DNA from: an uncultured Arenicella sp.
GTDB taxonomy: Bacteria; Pseudomonadota; Gammaproteobacteria; Arenicellales; Arenicellaceae
Direction: 5' to 3'
DNA length: 64,000 nucleotides
Assembly: GCA_938048185.1 (NCBI GenBank)
Contig: CALIVT010000004.1
Location: 25,519-89,518, forward strand
The notes under the pieces were generated by a model, which saw only the letters and a list, made by a program, of their open reading frames with translations, ran no database searches and was not told the origin of the DNA. A program made the translations under genes and the position numbers. Below, one piece after another: positions 29,701-37,909 of the stretch (within the stretch, counting starts at the first letter, position 1; each line of letters begins with the position of its first letter).

Positions 29701-32023
29701 AGGAATTACAGTTCTCACACCCCGGCACACCTTCGGCAGCGAATGGGCTTACAAAGTCTGCATTTTCGATACCTGAGTACGCGTGAAAGCCATCGGTGGT
29801 GGTGCCGTTGGTAACAAAACCAAATAATTGAGGGTTGACTGTAGACTCGCCAAAAACGGTCGTGGTTATTGTAATTGTATTCGCGCTTTCGTCTAGGACA
29901 TAGTCAATGAGGCCCCAGACGTCTTGATCATAGTCACCGCCTTGCTCACTGTCCTCCCAGTTTACATAATAGCTTGCGCTAAAGTTGTCGCCGGAATCAC
30001 CGACACGCGCATGAGGTTTTACGATTTTGAAATCCACCAACGCACCACCACCTTCGCCGCCGCCTCTAAATAGTCGGTACGCGGGCAGTATTTGCACTGG
30101 TGTCGCGCCTTCAATACTCCTCGGGACATTAATAATAGGCACATTTGTCGCGAGTGCAATCGCGAATGTATTGACCGTTTGATTGCCATCAAGATCGGCG
30201 CGAATATCATTGTTGTGCGCGTAGTAAGCAATACCTGCCATGTCGAAGGAGCCTTCTACTGTCGGTGCTTCAGGGCACAGGCCAGCGGCTTCTGCCAATT
30301 GATCGACTCTTTTTGAGGAACAAAATTCGTCTGCATCTGCTCCCGTGCGGCCAATAAAGAAATTTCCGCCGTGGATTCCTTCTTGCACGCCAATCATGTT
30401 GGTCCAATCGGTGGTGGTCGCGGCCGAGCCTGCTATGTTGGTTCCGTTAATACCGCCGCGCACATCAGCAATATCAGTATTATCACTGTCGTACGAGCTA
30501 ACACTGGCGTTAATTACAATGGTGTTTAAATCAGCGCATTGGTTGTTCGCGTCTAATGGGTCCTGCCAGTCGGCGTCAGTAAGGCCGCGGATGAACGTGG
30601 TATCGTTTGACGCAAAGTCGTTGGTTGGATTGAGCCCAGAAAGATAACGAATGGTCTCTTTATAGACCTCTGAAATTGGGTTGCCCCAACTATTACAACG
30701 GCCGTTAGGAACGTCAGTTAATTGAAATGGGCAGTCGTCGCCGGCATTCCCGTTCGCGAGATAGGTCCCGTTATTGTAAGAGTAGCCCCAGGGTCTAATC
30801 CGATCGAGGAACTTAATGATGCTGTCGGAGGTGTCGGTAAAGGTAAAGCGCCCCGAGCCGGTCACATCCACTTCGTCACTGAGTGGCCCGGTATTTTTCC
30901 TAAGCACACCGCCCTCAATATTATTTTCATATGAGCCGGTCATTAGTCCGAAGTTAATTAAACCTTCATCACCGTAAATCTGCAGTAGGCCTATCGGTTT
31001 GACTTGTCCATTGGGGTAAACCTTACAACGTTCTCGACCAATTAAATTCTCTACGCACGCTTCAACATCAACTTCGAATTCTCGATTATCCGCTCTTACC
31101 GGGTCGCGATCACTCGCATCGATTCCCGAATTTAGGCCTTCAAATGCGGGCGATGCAGGAAAATCTGCTGCTGTCACTGGGTTTGATGGCCCTCTGTTGG
31201 AGTTGTCTCGGTTACCGTTTTCGTCTGACCAAGTGCACTGCCAGCGCTCATTCGCGCCCCACAATTGAAAGTTACCCAGCGCTACTCTAAGCAGCGGTGG
31301 CGACGTTGAGTCTTGTGATGAGCCGCCATTCTCGTGGGTGGTGTTACAAAGTGTGATGCCCTCATCAAGATTGTCTAGTTCGTCGTCTGGGTCACCAGCA
31401 CGACCATTAACTCTAACGTTATTAAATGGTGTTAGCCGGTCAATATCATCGCCATTATAATACTTGGCGAATGAGTGGGCGTCGTGCGGTAGGAAAGCTC
31501 GACGCAGCACGGTACGGTTATTATCGTCTATAACGCGCTTACCGCCGTAGAAAATTTTGCGCACAACGTCCATCCGGGTCATGGTCGCCCAATTAAGAAA
31601 GTTTCCACTCCATTCTGAACCTGAACAATATTTGTCTGAGTTTATTCTGAGAGGTATAAAGCGGTTGTTAGTACGGCCATAACATTTATACGCGTCAAAG
31701 TAACCAAAATAATCGAATGAATGCTTATAGGTGGTTTCAATATTCGGATTGCCGAACTCATCGACATCAAATGTGACGTCACCCGTGTCTGGGTCGACAA
31801 TCTCCTCTGGGTCAAGGTCCGTATAGTCATTGTACGCTTTAAAAAAGTATTGGTGGTCTCGCGAGAGAGACAGCATTACCTCGGGCGGATCGGTACGCTC
31901 AGATTCTGGCGGTACCGCACTGAATTCCGCGTTTGTCTCTCCGCCGACTTGCGCATTAACGGGTGTTGATAAGATCGCTCCAGCCAAGAAGGTAATTAGA
32001 GCCGAATTTAGCAGCGTTTTCAT
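26750..32023 (-). CDS. pilY1: PilY1-type pilus tip adhesin/assembly factor
   Basis: Large exported protein (1757 aa) that works with the minor pilins at the type IV pilus tip. I start at the ATG preceded by GGAAG; a longer frame adds 27 residues without a signal. The signal peptide is MKTLLNSALITFLAGAI with likely cleavage after VNA. The N-terminal half includes LLQIYGDEGLINFGLMTGSY and GGVLRKN, as in other PilY1 proteins. The C-terminal half fits the PilY1 beta-propeller (VAYVGANDGLLHAFN, WAYAPYNLLPHL). Two calcium-loop-like motifs, DSNQDGVLTDLD near 945 and DLNRNGRVDTGE near 1043, are visible. It is much longer than the ~1160-residue P. aeruginosa protein. Confidence 0.9.
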   Translation of the reverse strand: MKTLLNSALITFLAGAILSTPVNAQVGGETNAEFSAVPPESERTDPPEVMLSLSRDHQYFFKAYNDYTDLDPEEIVDPDTGDVTFDVDEFGNPNIETTYKHSFDYFGYFDAYKCYGRTNNRFIPLRINSDKYCSGSEWSGNFLNWATMTRMDVVRKIFYGGKRVIDDNNRTVLRRAFLPHDAHSFAKYYNGDDIDRLTPFNNVRVNGRAGDPDDELDNLDEGITLCNTTHENGGSSQDSTSPPLLRVALGNFQLWGANERWQCTWSDENGNRDNSNRGPSNPVTAADFPASPAFEGLNSGIDASDRDPVRADNREFEVDVEACVENLIGRERCKVYPNGQVKPIGLLQIYGDEGLINFGLMTGSYENNIEGGVLRKNTGPLSDEVDVTGSGRFTFTDTSDSIIKFLDRIRPWGYSYNNGTYLANGNAGDDCPFQLTDVPNGRCNSWGNPISEVYKETIRYLSGLNPTNDFASNDTTFIRGLTDADWQDPLDANNQCADLNTIVINASVSSYDSDNTDIADVRGGINGTNIAGSAATTTDWTNMIGVQEGIHGGNFFIGRTGADADEFCSSKRVDQLAEAAGLCPEAPTVEGSFDMAGIAYYAHNNDIRADLDGNQTVNTFAIALATNVPIINVPRSIEGATPVQILPAYRLFRGGGEGGGALVDFKIVKPHARVGDSGDNFSASYYVNWEDSEQGGDYDQDVWGLIDYVLDESANTITITTTVFGESTVNPQLFGFVTNGTTTDGFHAYSGIENADFVSPFAAEGVPGCENCNSLYSNNNPVNAGGQQGPQSHTFSISPSTAGVLESPLYYAAKYGGFEENLAEGETVTVDDMPDELDEWDNTNNTTGLDGADGLPDNFFFVINPENLFNSLEASLNKILLEERAANSSVANFAGSNGFENIIIQGTYQELTREEEIGPDGQIREVQWSGEVFSYFIDDFGTFREDSNQDGVLTDLDRAFRFDLEGDIPRIQYLTISTDLTNGLPTLSNSGEPVAISELNTLWSGGDSLRNINNQDTVLQRPYNSVVPSNPNAPGASRYIFTHLDLNRNGRVDTGEQMDFLAANIDDDNFGFFGVGDTAVARNIVNYVRGFDDVTSTGLRNRTLNIDGQEVTYRLGDLVNSTPLVVAGPNEGYDVSFNDESYETFLNRYADRRQVAYVGANDGLLHAFNVGFRERENIQVGVDASGNPEFESVVSYNQTGSNNETAHPLGAELWAYAPYNLLPHLQWLTSNFYSHVFYVDGDPQSFDVKIFPESDTHPGGWGTILVVAMRQGGGDFLVEADGTRSTARSAYIVIDITDPEQEPTVLAEITHPDLNLTTSKPDLFYDCGANCEGEQRFDGDWKLVFGSGPTEVKTLTTNEDAKIFTYDLETRDIEVDLITTGNANPIPNSHVGDIASRDWDNRLLGFRNDDVAYFGTVGREQSVLPGSAPGNLDRETGAVYRFFPRSRATNLLFDANRPVVQRPVTLSRESLGNDVLGSWVYFGTGQYLKRADETISDQERFYGLIEPVNQTDIDALNTVSGSGPDQDRENSDLLLYTTVRSSSLIDVTDVQVRPDGNLVNPVSSPLGGTAETFAELSELVVRSTQGWFRDLPLGIAPGEPSLRVIDRTAVVQDQLLFTGFTPASEDRLDICIGGEGSSDLFVVNQTTGTASPFGTLGTTTPNGDILETQVSLGDGLVSAPTVFTSEALGSNSGKIIVQRPDGSVIQGRTRCDGTVTFDPDEAINSPCDDGTNRGTNIADIKVTRSSWRELYQQAEDR

Positions 32024-32108
32024 GGTGTTTCTTCCTATAGGTACTGCAATAAAGTGAGGTACTGCAATAACGTGTTTGATGTTTTCACTATTAAGCTCAG
32101 ACATTTAG

Positions 32109-32879
32109 TTAACCCCCGGTATTAAACGGAAGGCGAATCGTTGACTGTATTAGAACCACGGCCTGCCTTGCAGGCGGGCCAGCAGTGGCCCTAACAGTAA
32201 TTCTGAAGGCGCCAGGGTCAGAAGCACAGTACGGCCAAACGTCATTCGGTGGGTCGAGTGCTTGGGTCTCGGCGTTTCGGCAATTACCTCGAAACGCACC
32301 CTCAAATTCAGGGCGGACCGAGGGGTTGGAAGCTAACGCCGTATTGGGTTCTTTTAGATCGTAGTTGCCAAGAAATTCAACAATATATCTCGGCGCTTCT
32401 TGCACGCCTTCTTCGTCAAGGTCGGTCGCAATATAGTTCTCGTACTTAATGTGCTTAGTGTCATCTACCCATACGTTGAGATCAGGGTCCTCCCAGCGTT
32501 CTTTTCCGCTTGATGTCGGCGGGCCAAATTTTGCTGGAGTACAGTAACCCTCTTCGCACGTATGACCCGGGCTAGTAGACACCGGAACTATATTTCCCGT
32601 ACCAAAAAAGCGAAAACGTCGGCTATCCCCTCGAAGGTCGTTAATTAATTTCAATTGGGCCACGCTAAGCGTGGTTTCGGCCGCGTTAAACGCAACCTGT
32701 CTTAAGCGGCTATTGGCCGCCATGCTTTCTTCAAAGGTACTGGTTCTGAGAGTAGCGATACCGATTAACGTAAGAACGAACAGCAAAATCAAAGTGACCG
32801 GTAGTGCGATGCCTTGTTGATGGCTAAGAACGCCGGCCTTAGAGCTTTTTGCACTCATAGTGTTGTTAAGATTATTCAA
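32109..32879 (-). CDS. pilX: Type IV minor pilin PilX
   Basis: A 256-residue PilX-type protein: QQGIALPVTLILLFVLTLIG is the processing site and hydrophobic helix, followed by RTSTFEESMAANSRLRQVAF, the conserved stretch after the helix in PilX. Mature position 5 is Val and not Glu. The start shown is a TTG with a good ribosome site (AGAGGG, 8 bases upstream) inside the end of pilW; an ATG seven codons later is the alternative (249 aa) but has no clear ribosome site. It is 85 bases from pilY1. Confidence 0.85.
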   Translation of the reverse strand: MNNLNNTMSAKSSKAGVLSHQQGIALPVTLILLFVLTLIGIATLRTSTFEESMAANSRLRQVAFNAAETTLSVAQLKLINDLRGDSRRFRFFGTGNIVPVSTSPGHTCEEGYCTPAKFGPPTSSGKERWEDPDLNVWVDDTKHIKYENYIATDLDEEGVQEAPRYIVEFLGNYDLKEPNTALASNPSVRPEFEGAFRGNCRNAETQALDPPNDVWPYCASDPGAFRITVRATAGPPARQAVVLIQSTIRLPFNTGG

Positions 32880-32881
32880 AA

Positions 32882-34105
32882 TTAAAGCCCTCTATTGCGC
32901 AATCGAACCGTTGTATTATTTACAAAGCGTTGATTGGCGTCGTCTGGCGGATCTATAGTTACCTGATCAAGCAAGGTAAATTCGGGAAATGCAGTGTCTT
33001 CGTTGACATCAAGCCCGGGGTCCGGCGACCTTACGATTAATCCTATTTTTACCGAGACTACTCGTCTGAAATCCTCTACCTCGTTGGCTGAGCGGTATAT
33101 GTTTGCTACGCCGTTTCGAAATGCTTCAGTGTTAGTGTCCTCACCGTAGAGTATTTGCATATTTTCAACGCCATCTACTAGCTCCGTTGCCACCGCACCA
33201 CAACTATCAGAAAGACCGCACGTACTTGAAAATGAGAACAGCGCGGGCGTGCCACCAGAGCCGGTGCCAATGAAATAGACTACGGTTCTGGTTTCAAATA
33301 CCGTTGCACTCTCATCCCACTTCTTTTGCCATTGGAAGGCCCCGGTAATGCGGTTACCCGGTCCAATTGCCGAGCCGCTCTCAATTGACAGGCTCGCCTC
33401 AGTCGGCTGGGCAGCATTTTGAAAAATATCGATAGAAGAGCAATCTCCAACTTGAAGCATGGTGCCGGTATCGATATCGGACGCAGCAGCAACGCCAGAG
33501 GTATCAACAACGGCAAGCCGCGGTGCTCTCTGGTTTGGCGTGGACGTGAGTCTGGTTAAGAGCGGTGTACTTATTGACGTTACAATAATGTCGCTACCAC
33601 GCAATGGCTCGAGTGCGGCGATAGCCGCCGGTAGGTCAAGTGCTACTTCAGTTCCAGGTATACCTTGAATGCTATTGCCGGTCCAGTTGGTTGCGGGCGC
33701 TGTATTGTCGGTTCGGGCCGCGCTTAGCTCGGCCTCGGTAAAGTCATTGCCGAGTTCTTCATAGTCCAGTTCGTAATCATCCCCAACATCAGTGCCTGTA
33801 AATTCCCAACCAAAAATGCCTTCAGCGATTGACGGCGAGTATTCAGGACGAGTGAAGTCAAGCCAGTTGCGCTTGGAAACTTCTTTAGAACAGCCAAAAT
33901 ACCCGGCCATTCTTACGTCGCGGTCGATAAAAAATGAGGCGAACCGAGTAGATTCTTGCGATCGGGCTATTCCGGTTGTTGCTTTGGACGTCGCGCGCGC
34001 GCCCAAGAAAACAGTAACCACTATGCTCAATAGGAAGGCACCAATAGCGATAGCGACTAAAACCTCAACCAGCGTAAAACCCTTGTTGTTCTCTCGTGTA
34101 ATCAT
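32882..34105 (-). CDS. pilW: Type IV minor pilin PilW
   Basis: A 407-residue prepilin with the leader MITRENNKG and mature start FTLVEVLVAIAIGAFLL (Glu5 present). ESTRFASFFIDRDVRMAGYFGC is the signature region of PilW. The long globular domain has several Cys, probably in disulfides. Its ATG overlaps the pilV stop by one base, indicating tight coupling. Confidence 0.9.
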   Translation of the reverse strand: MITRENNKGFTLVEVLVAIAIGAFLLSIVVTVFLGARATSKATTGIARSQESTRFASFFIDRDVRMAGYFGCSKEVSKRNWLDFTRPEYSPSIAEGIFGWEFTGTDVGDDYELDYEELGNDFTEAELSAARTDNTAPATNWTGNSIQGIPGTEVALDLPAAIAALEPLRGSDIIVTSISTPLLTRLTSTPNQRAPRLAVVDTSGVAAASDIDTGTMLQVGDCSSIDIFQNAAQPTEASLSIESGSAIGPGNRITGAFQWQKKWDESATVFETRTVVYFIGTGSGGTPALFSFSSTCGLSDSCGAVATELVDGVENMQILYGEDTNTEAFRNGVANIYRSANEVEDFRRVVSVKIGLIVRSPDPGLDVNEDTAFPEFTLLDQVTIDPPDDANQRFVNNTTVRLRNRGL

Positions 34106-34668
34106 TAAATAGTAACCCTGTAAGTAACGGATTTAAGCTCGGAATCTTGAGTCGCATCTTGATCGCTGCTGTTCGCAACCTCGCGCCACTGCAGGCTTAT
34201 ATTAAACTGTCGCTCGGTGATGCCGGCGTTCGGTTGATTTATTAAGGTGATTCGGCCGCGACCCGCGGGAAGCACACGGGCGACTTCGTCCAACCAAGTA
34301 GACAGGTCGTAGTCCGCTAATTCTTGGGTGTCGCATTCATCTTGAGTGCAGTCTTTAGTACTCGTTATGATCGAGCCAAAAGTCGGTATGGTATACGGCT
34401 CGTTGTTGCCAAACGTGCCGTCGTTGTTCAGATCTAAAGCAAATGTGCGGTTAGACTGTATTTTATTGATCATGTCGTTGGCTAAAATAACCGACTGAGT
34501 TCGCGCGTACGCACCGTTTGTATATTTAAGGCCCGCCAATTGCATAGACGCAATGCCTAGGCCGCCAATCGCGAGAATTAATACCGTGACTAAGACCTCA
34601 ATCAGAGTAATGCCGAGTTGCTTGCTTTGAACGCCTGGCTTCAGCTTCATTTTGCGTTGTATATTCAT
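34105..34668 (-). CDS. pilV: Type IV minor pilin PilV
   Basis: A 187-residue prepilin. After a 20-residue Lys-rich leader ending in LG, the mature start ITLIEVLVTVLILAIGGLG has Glu5; GIASMQLAGLKYTNGAY is the PilV signature. A CTQDECD Cys pair lies near 115. It lies between fimT (29-base gap) and pilW (one-base overlap). Confidence 0.9.
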   Translation of the reverse strand: MNIQRKMKLKPGVQSKQLGITLIEVLVTVLILAIGGLGIASMQLAGLKYTNGAYARTQSVILANDMINKIQSNRTFALDLNNDGTFGNNEPYTIPTFGSIITSTKDCTQDECDTQELADYDLSTWLDEVARVLPAGRGRITLINQPNAGITERQFNISLQWREVANSSDQDATQDSELKSVTYRVTI

Positions 34669-34697
34669 ATAAAACTCTTCAAGATAATCAGTTTATT

Positions 34698-35354
34698 TTA
34701 GACTTGTGGAGTGCAGTCTCTATTAGTATCAACCATGGACACTCGAGTTAAGCGAAGCTGCCCAGACTGGTTTATTTCAATCAGCTGGCCGTATCGATCC
34801 GGGGCGTCGCTGTCATCACAAACAGCAATTCTAAACGGCGTAACGTTAGATACCGTACCGTCAGCGTTAAAGCGCAACACCCTGTCGTTGCGCGCAGACC
34901 TAATCACGAGGCCGTCGTTTGGCGCTTTAACAGATTTTTGCAACATTTCTTGCCTGCGATCAACGTTGAGCTCGATGACATTGAGCCTTTGATTTGCGTA
35001 ACTGTTATTGGGTACGGGCACAACGGTGGTGCTCAATGCCGTGTACATCTTCAATTCAACGCCCCAGTCGTTAACTTCGAGCCCTCTAGTGCGACACCCC
35101 AATTCACCACCGCCCTCCACAGCTCGGCAAATAAAGCTCGGTGAATTTGTCATCATTGCGCTGCTTCTGGCTTGCTTAATAAGCCCATAAATTCTTTGAG
35201 CTTCGCCATCAATTCTATTGCGGCGAACCGTTTCTTCAAACGACGGTACAGCCATAACGACTAATATTGCGCCAATTGCGACTGCTATCATTAGCTCTAA
35301 AATAGTAAAACCACTTTGGCTTCGCGGCGTACAAATTGTATTGTCTTTTTTCAT
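34698..35354 (-). CDS. fimT: GspH/FimT-family minor pilin
   Basis: A 218-residue prepilin with leader MKKDNTICTPRSQSG and mature start FTILELMIAVAIGAILVVMA (Glu5 present), then VPSFEETVRRNRIDGEAQ, the FimT/FimU/GspH pattern. The globular part is the GspH type (IKQARSSAMMTNSP). First gene of the minor pilin operon. FimT and FimU are hard to separate by eye; the symbol is a best guess. Confidence 0.82.
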   Translation of the reverse strand: MKKDNTICTPRSQSGFTILELMIAVAIGAILVVMAVPSFEETVRRNRIDGEAQRIYGLIKQARSSAMMTNSPSFICRAVEGGGELGCRTRGLEVNDWGVELKMYTALSTTVVPVPNNSYANQRLNVIELNVDRRQEMLQKSVKAPNDGLVIRSARNDRVLRFNADGTVSNVTPFRIAVCDDSDAPDRYGQLIEINQSGQLRLTRVSMVDTNRDCTPQV

Positions 35355-35362
35355 CGCATAGT

Positions 35363-35488
35363 TCAGCTATATTGAGTGCAGACGCTATGGTAGTTTAAAT
35401 TTTGGTCACCCAAGCGAAAAATACGATAGTCGGTTAGTATTCCTAGACAAGCGGTTAAAATAAGCAGACAGGCGACTATTATTGTCAT
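35363..35488 (-). CDS. Possible 41-residue lipoprotein-like peptide upstream of fimT
   Basis: A short frame, MTIIVACLLILTACLGIL and a polar tail, ends eight bases before fimT on the same strand. The LTAC resembles a lipobox after a hydrophobic stretch. No Shine-Dalgarno is visible and the frame overlaps the antisense start of the AlgZ-like kinase by a few bases, so it may be chance. If real it would be co-transcribed with the minor pilins. Confidence 0.25.
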   Translation of the reverse strand: MTIIVACLLILTACLGILTDYRIFRLGDQNLNYHSVCTQYS

Positions 35489-35497
35489 TTTTTTACA

Positions 35498-36532
35498 TTG
35501 CTCGCGGATTTCGTTGATTTGAAAATTCCTAATATTTGCAAAAACAGTGTTTTGCTCTCGGTTATTTTGTACACCCAATTGCTGGTGTTTACGATTTACG
35601 TGTTGGCTGAAACTAGCTGGTCGTTTCAGTCATTGGGCACCTACACTATGTATATGCAATGGGTTGCGCTGGGCTCGTTATTTGTATTGTGCACTTTACG
35701 TACGCGATTGAATAAATTGTCGGCGGTCAAGACCCGGGTTTATGGTCTTTGTTTGTGTTTCACCGTTGCGCTAATGGTTGAGTGCATCGCGGCGTTTATC
35801 AGCAACAAATTTATTTTCGATTCGTCCGTATTTTCCTTGATGTCTATGTCGCGACTTATCGCCTTATTTATTTGTTTTTTGGTGCTGTTTCGCCTGTTTG
35901 ATTTGCTCGCGATTTTAGAAAAACGCCATCAGGCTGAATCTATTTCGCGCCTAGACGCCTTGCAGTCGCGCATCAGGCCGCATTTCTTGTTTAACAGCCT
36001 GAATACGATCTCTGAACTAACAGCTACCCAACCCGAGCAAGCTGAAGCGGCTATTGACGCGTTAGCCATGCTTTTTAGGGCGAACCTAGAGACCGATAAT
36101 GTGCAGCACTCGCTACAACGTGAGATCGATTTGTGTGAGCGCTATCTTGATCTTGAACGTTGGCGACTCGCCGAGCGCTTGCGCAGCACCGTGTCGGTTT
36201 CAGTGAAGTCGCCCCAAGAGCACTTAATTCCTAAGTTGTTACTGCAACCGTTGATTGAGAATGCGATTGTTCATGGAATGTCTGAGGCAGGAGACGTGCA
36301 GATCGAGCTTGATATCCGCGAGACAAATACCGATATTTCTATTAAGGTTGATAACCTCAAGGGCAGCGGCAAAGTGATGTCGCACGGTAATGGTATTGCT
36401 ATAAACAATATTCAAGAGAGGTTAATTGTGCTGTATGACGACCAACACACCTTCCGGGTAAAAGAGAGTGATGAGCGATACAGTGTGATCGTCCGGTTGC
36501 CCAAGCGCAAGTTTGACGGGCTGAGAGGCTAG
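35498..36532 (+). CDS. LytS/AlgZ-type membrane sensor kinase
   Basis: A 344-residue sensor. Four hydrophobic segments lie within residues ~15-140, followed by a His_kinase domain of the LytS/AlgZ class with the phospho-acceptor motif RIRPHFLFNSLNTI near 160 and an ATPase domain (PLIENAIVHGM, HGNGIAINNIQERL). The LADFVDLKIPNICKN start matches AlgZ proteins. There is no ATG near the start; TTG at 35498 is the best available. It is three bases from the LytTR regulator and diverges from the minor pilin operon, as expected for AlgZ (FimS), which controls pilus genes in Pseudomonas. Confidence 0.88.
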   Translation: MLADFVDLKIPNICKNSVLLSVILYTQLLVFTIYVLAETSWSFQSLGTYTMYMQWVALGSLFVLCTLRTRLNKLSAVKTRVYGLCLCFTVALMVECIAAFISNKFIFDSSVFSLMSMSRLIALFICFLVLFRLFDLLAILEKRHQAESISRLDALQSRIRPHFLFNSLNTISELTATQPEQAEAAIDALAMLFRANLETDNVQHSLQREIDLCERYLDLERWRLAERLRSTVSVSVKSPQEHLIPKLLLQPLIENAIVHGMSEAGDVQIELDIRETNTDISIKVDNLKGSGKVMSHGNGIAINNIQERLIVLYDDQHTFRVKESDERYSVIVRLPKRKFDGLRG

Positions 36533-36534
36533 CG

Positions 36535-37260
36535 ATGGGCGGTTTAAAAGCCCTAGTCGTGGATGATGAAGCCTTGGCAAGGAGCCGGCTTTGCCGCTTG
36601 TTGGCGAAACTGGACGTTGAAGTGATCGGCGAATGTGTAAACGGTGATGAGGCGGTCGTTGCTGCGCAGAAAGGTTTTGCGGATGTTATTTTTCTGGATA
36701 TTGATATGCCGATCAAAAATGGGCTTGCAGCCGCCACTGAGATTGGGACCATGTCGAAACCGCCAGCGATCATCTTTTGTACCGCCTATGACCAATACGC
36801 CTTAAGTGCGTTTGAGACCAGCGCTAGCGCTTATATTTTAAAACCGGTGAGTGAGGCTTCGATTTCAGCGGCGATGGAGAAAGTGCGCAGTGTCAACAGC
36901 GTGCAGCTCGCTACCTTGCTCGACTCGTACTCGGATGCTACGTCGTTAACTGTGCGTTATCGGGGAGAAGCTCGCCGTATACCCTTGACCTCATTTATAA
37001 GCTTTCAGTCGATCGATAAGCACACTTACGCGGTACTGGATACCGGCGAGAAAATCATAATTGACTACACTCTTAAGCAGCTCGAGGAGCTTATCCCTGA
37101 ATCAACTTTACGGATACATCGTGCGGTTTTAGTTAGTCGTGGCAAGCTAACGCGGCTTTTTCGCGCCGAAGACGGTACAACAATGTTGCAGTTAAGTGAT
37201 GAGAGTTGTTTCTCGATTAGCCGACGACATTTAGCTGAGGTGAAAAAGTGTTTCGACTAA
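36535..37260 (+). CDS. LytTR-family response regulator (AlgR-like)
   Basis: A 241-residue regulator: receiver domain with the acidic pair Asp10/Asp11, phospho-acceptor Asp55 (VIFLDIDMP) and the Lys of ILKP near 101, then a LytTR DNA-binding domain (residues ~140-240; FISFQSIDKHTYAVL, LRIHRAVLVSRGKL). In Pseudomonas AlgR activates the fimU-pilE operon; here that operon lies just across the intergenic region. I did not find a clear copy of the Pseudomonas AlgR site. It overlaps the next gene by 13 bases. Confidence 0.92.
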   Translation: MGGLKALVVDDEALARSRLCRLLAKLDVEVIGECVNGDEAVVAAQKGFADVIFLDIDMPIKNGLAAATEIGTMSKPPAIIFCTAYDQYALSAFETSASAYILKPVSEASISAAMEKVRSVNSVQLATLLDSYSDATSLTVRYRGEARRIPLTSFISFQSIDKHTYAVLDTGEKIIIDYTLKQLEELIPESTLRIHRAVLVSRGKLTRLFRAEDGTTMLQLSDESCFSISRRHLAEVKKCFD

Positions 37261-37853
37261 TTATTCTACTCGCAAGCTTGAGTGTACTGTCTGCATGCGG
37301 CACCAAACCCCAGCCTCGGACCATTGCCAGTGTTTGTGAAATTTTCAAGGAAAACCCGTCTTGGTATCGCGCGGCTAAGCGCAGTGTTGCCAGTCGTGGG
37401 GGTAACGTGCATGTACCCATGGCGATTATCTATCAAGAGTCGAGCTTTAAGGCAAAGGCGCGGCCGCCGATGAACTATATCTTAGGTATTATCCCTCGCG
37501 GCCGGGCGAGCAATGCCTACGGTTATGCGCAGGCGTTGAAAAGTACCTGGGCTGAGTATGAGCGCGATGTGGGTTCTCGATGGCGTAACCGAGATGACTT
37601 TGCGGATGCCTTTGATTTTGTGCTCTGGTATATGGACAAAAGCCATCAGCGCAACGGAGTATCAAAGTGGGATGGTTATGCTCACTATCTAAATTATCAC
37701 GAGGGGCAGGGTGGTTATGCTCGTGGTTCGTATAAGTCGAAGGCGTGGCTGGTTAATACTGCTAAGGTGGTAGACGCGCGGGCTAAACGTTACGCCAGTC
37801 AGCTTAGCCAATGTGGCGCGGAGTTAGACAGCATGAAGCGTGGTTGGTTTTGA
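37248..37853 (+). CDS. SLT-like lipoprotein (putative lytic transglycosylase)
   Basis: A 201-residue exported lipoprotein: signal FRLIILLASLSVLSA with lipid-modified Cys17 in the LSAC box. The rest looks like a transglycosylase SLT fold: AIIYQESSFKAKARPP offers the catalytic Glu, and NAYGYAQALKSTWAEY the Gly-Tyr-Ala-Gln motif. YAHYLNYHEGQGGY near 145 is a further conserved block. It is translationally linked to the AlgR-like gene by a 13-base overlap. Its likely role is to trim peptidoglycan; a link to pilus assembly is inferred from position only. Confidence 0.8.
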   Translation: MFRLIILLASLSVLSACGTKPQPRTIASVCEIFKENPSWYRAAKRSVASRGGNVHVPMAIIYQESSFKAKARPPMNYILGIIPRGRASNAYGYAQALKSTWAEYERDVGSRWRNRDDFADAFDFVLWYMDKSHQRNGVSKWDGYAHYLNYHEGQGGYARGSYKSKAWLVNTAKVVDARAKRYASQLSQCGAELDSMKRGWF

Positions 37854-37865
37854 CTAAGCTTTGCG

Positions 37866-37893
37866 GGCGCCACAATTAATAGTGCGTGGCGCC
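37866..37893. other. Stem-loop between convergent genes
   Basis: GGCGCCAC and GTGGCGCC pair perfectly around a 12-base loop between the SLT-like gene and gcvP. There is no T-run on either side. It may act as a weak shared terminator or an mRNA end stabiliser. Confidence 0.45.
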
Positions 37894-37909
37894 TCTTAGA
37901 TATTGGTTT

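Noticed and set aside
32024..32104. N-terminal 27-residue extension of PilY1
   Set aside because: The downstream ATG has a GGAAG ribosome site and begins a clean signal peptide; the extension has neither.
35355..35497. AlgR binding site of the Pseudomonas type
   Set aside because: No good copy of CCGTTCGTC on either strand; the regulator may use another sequence.
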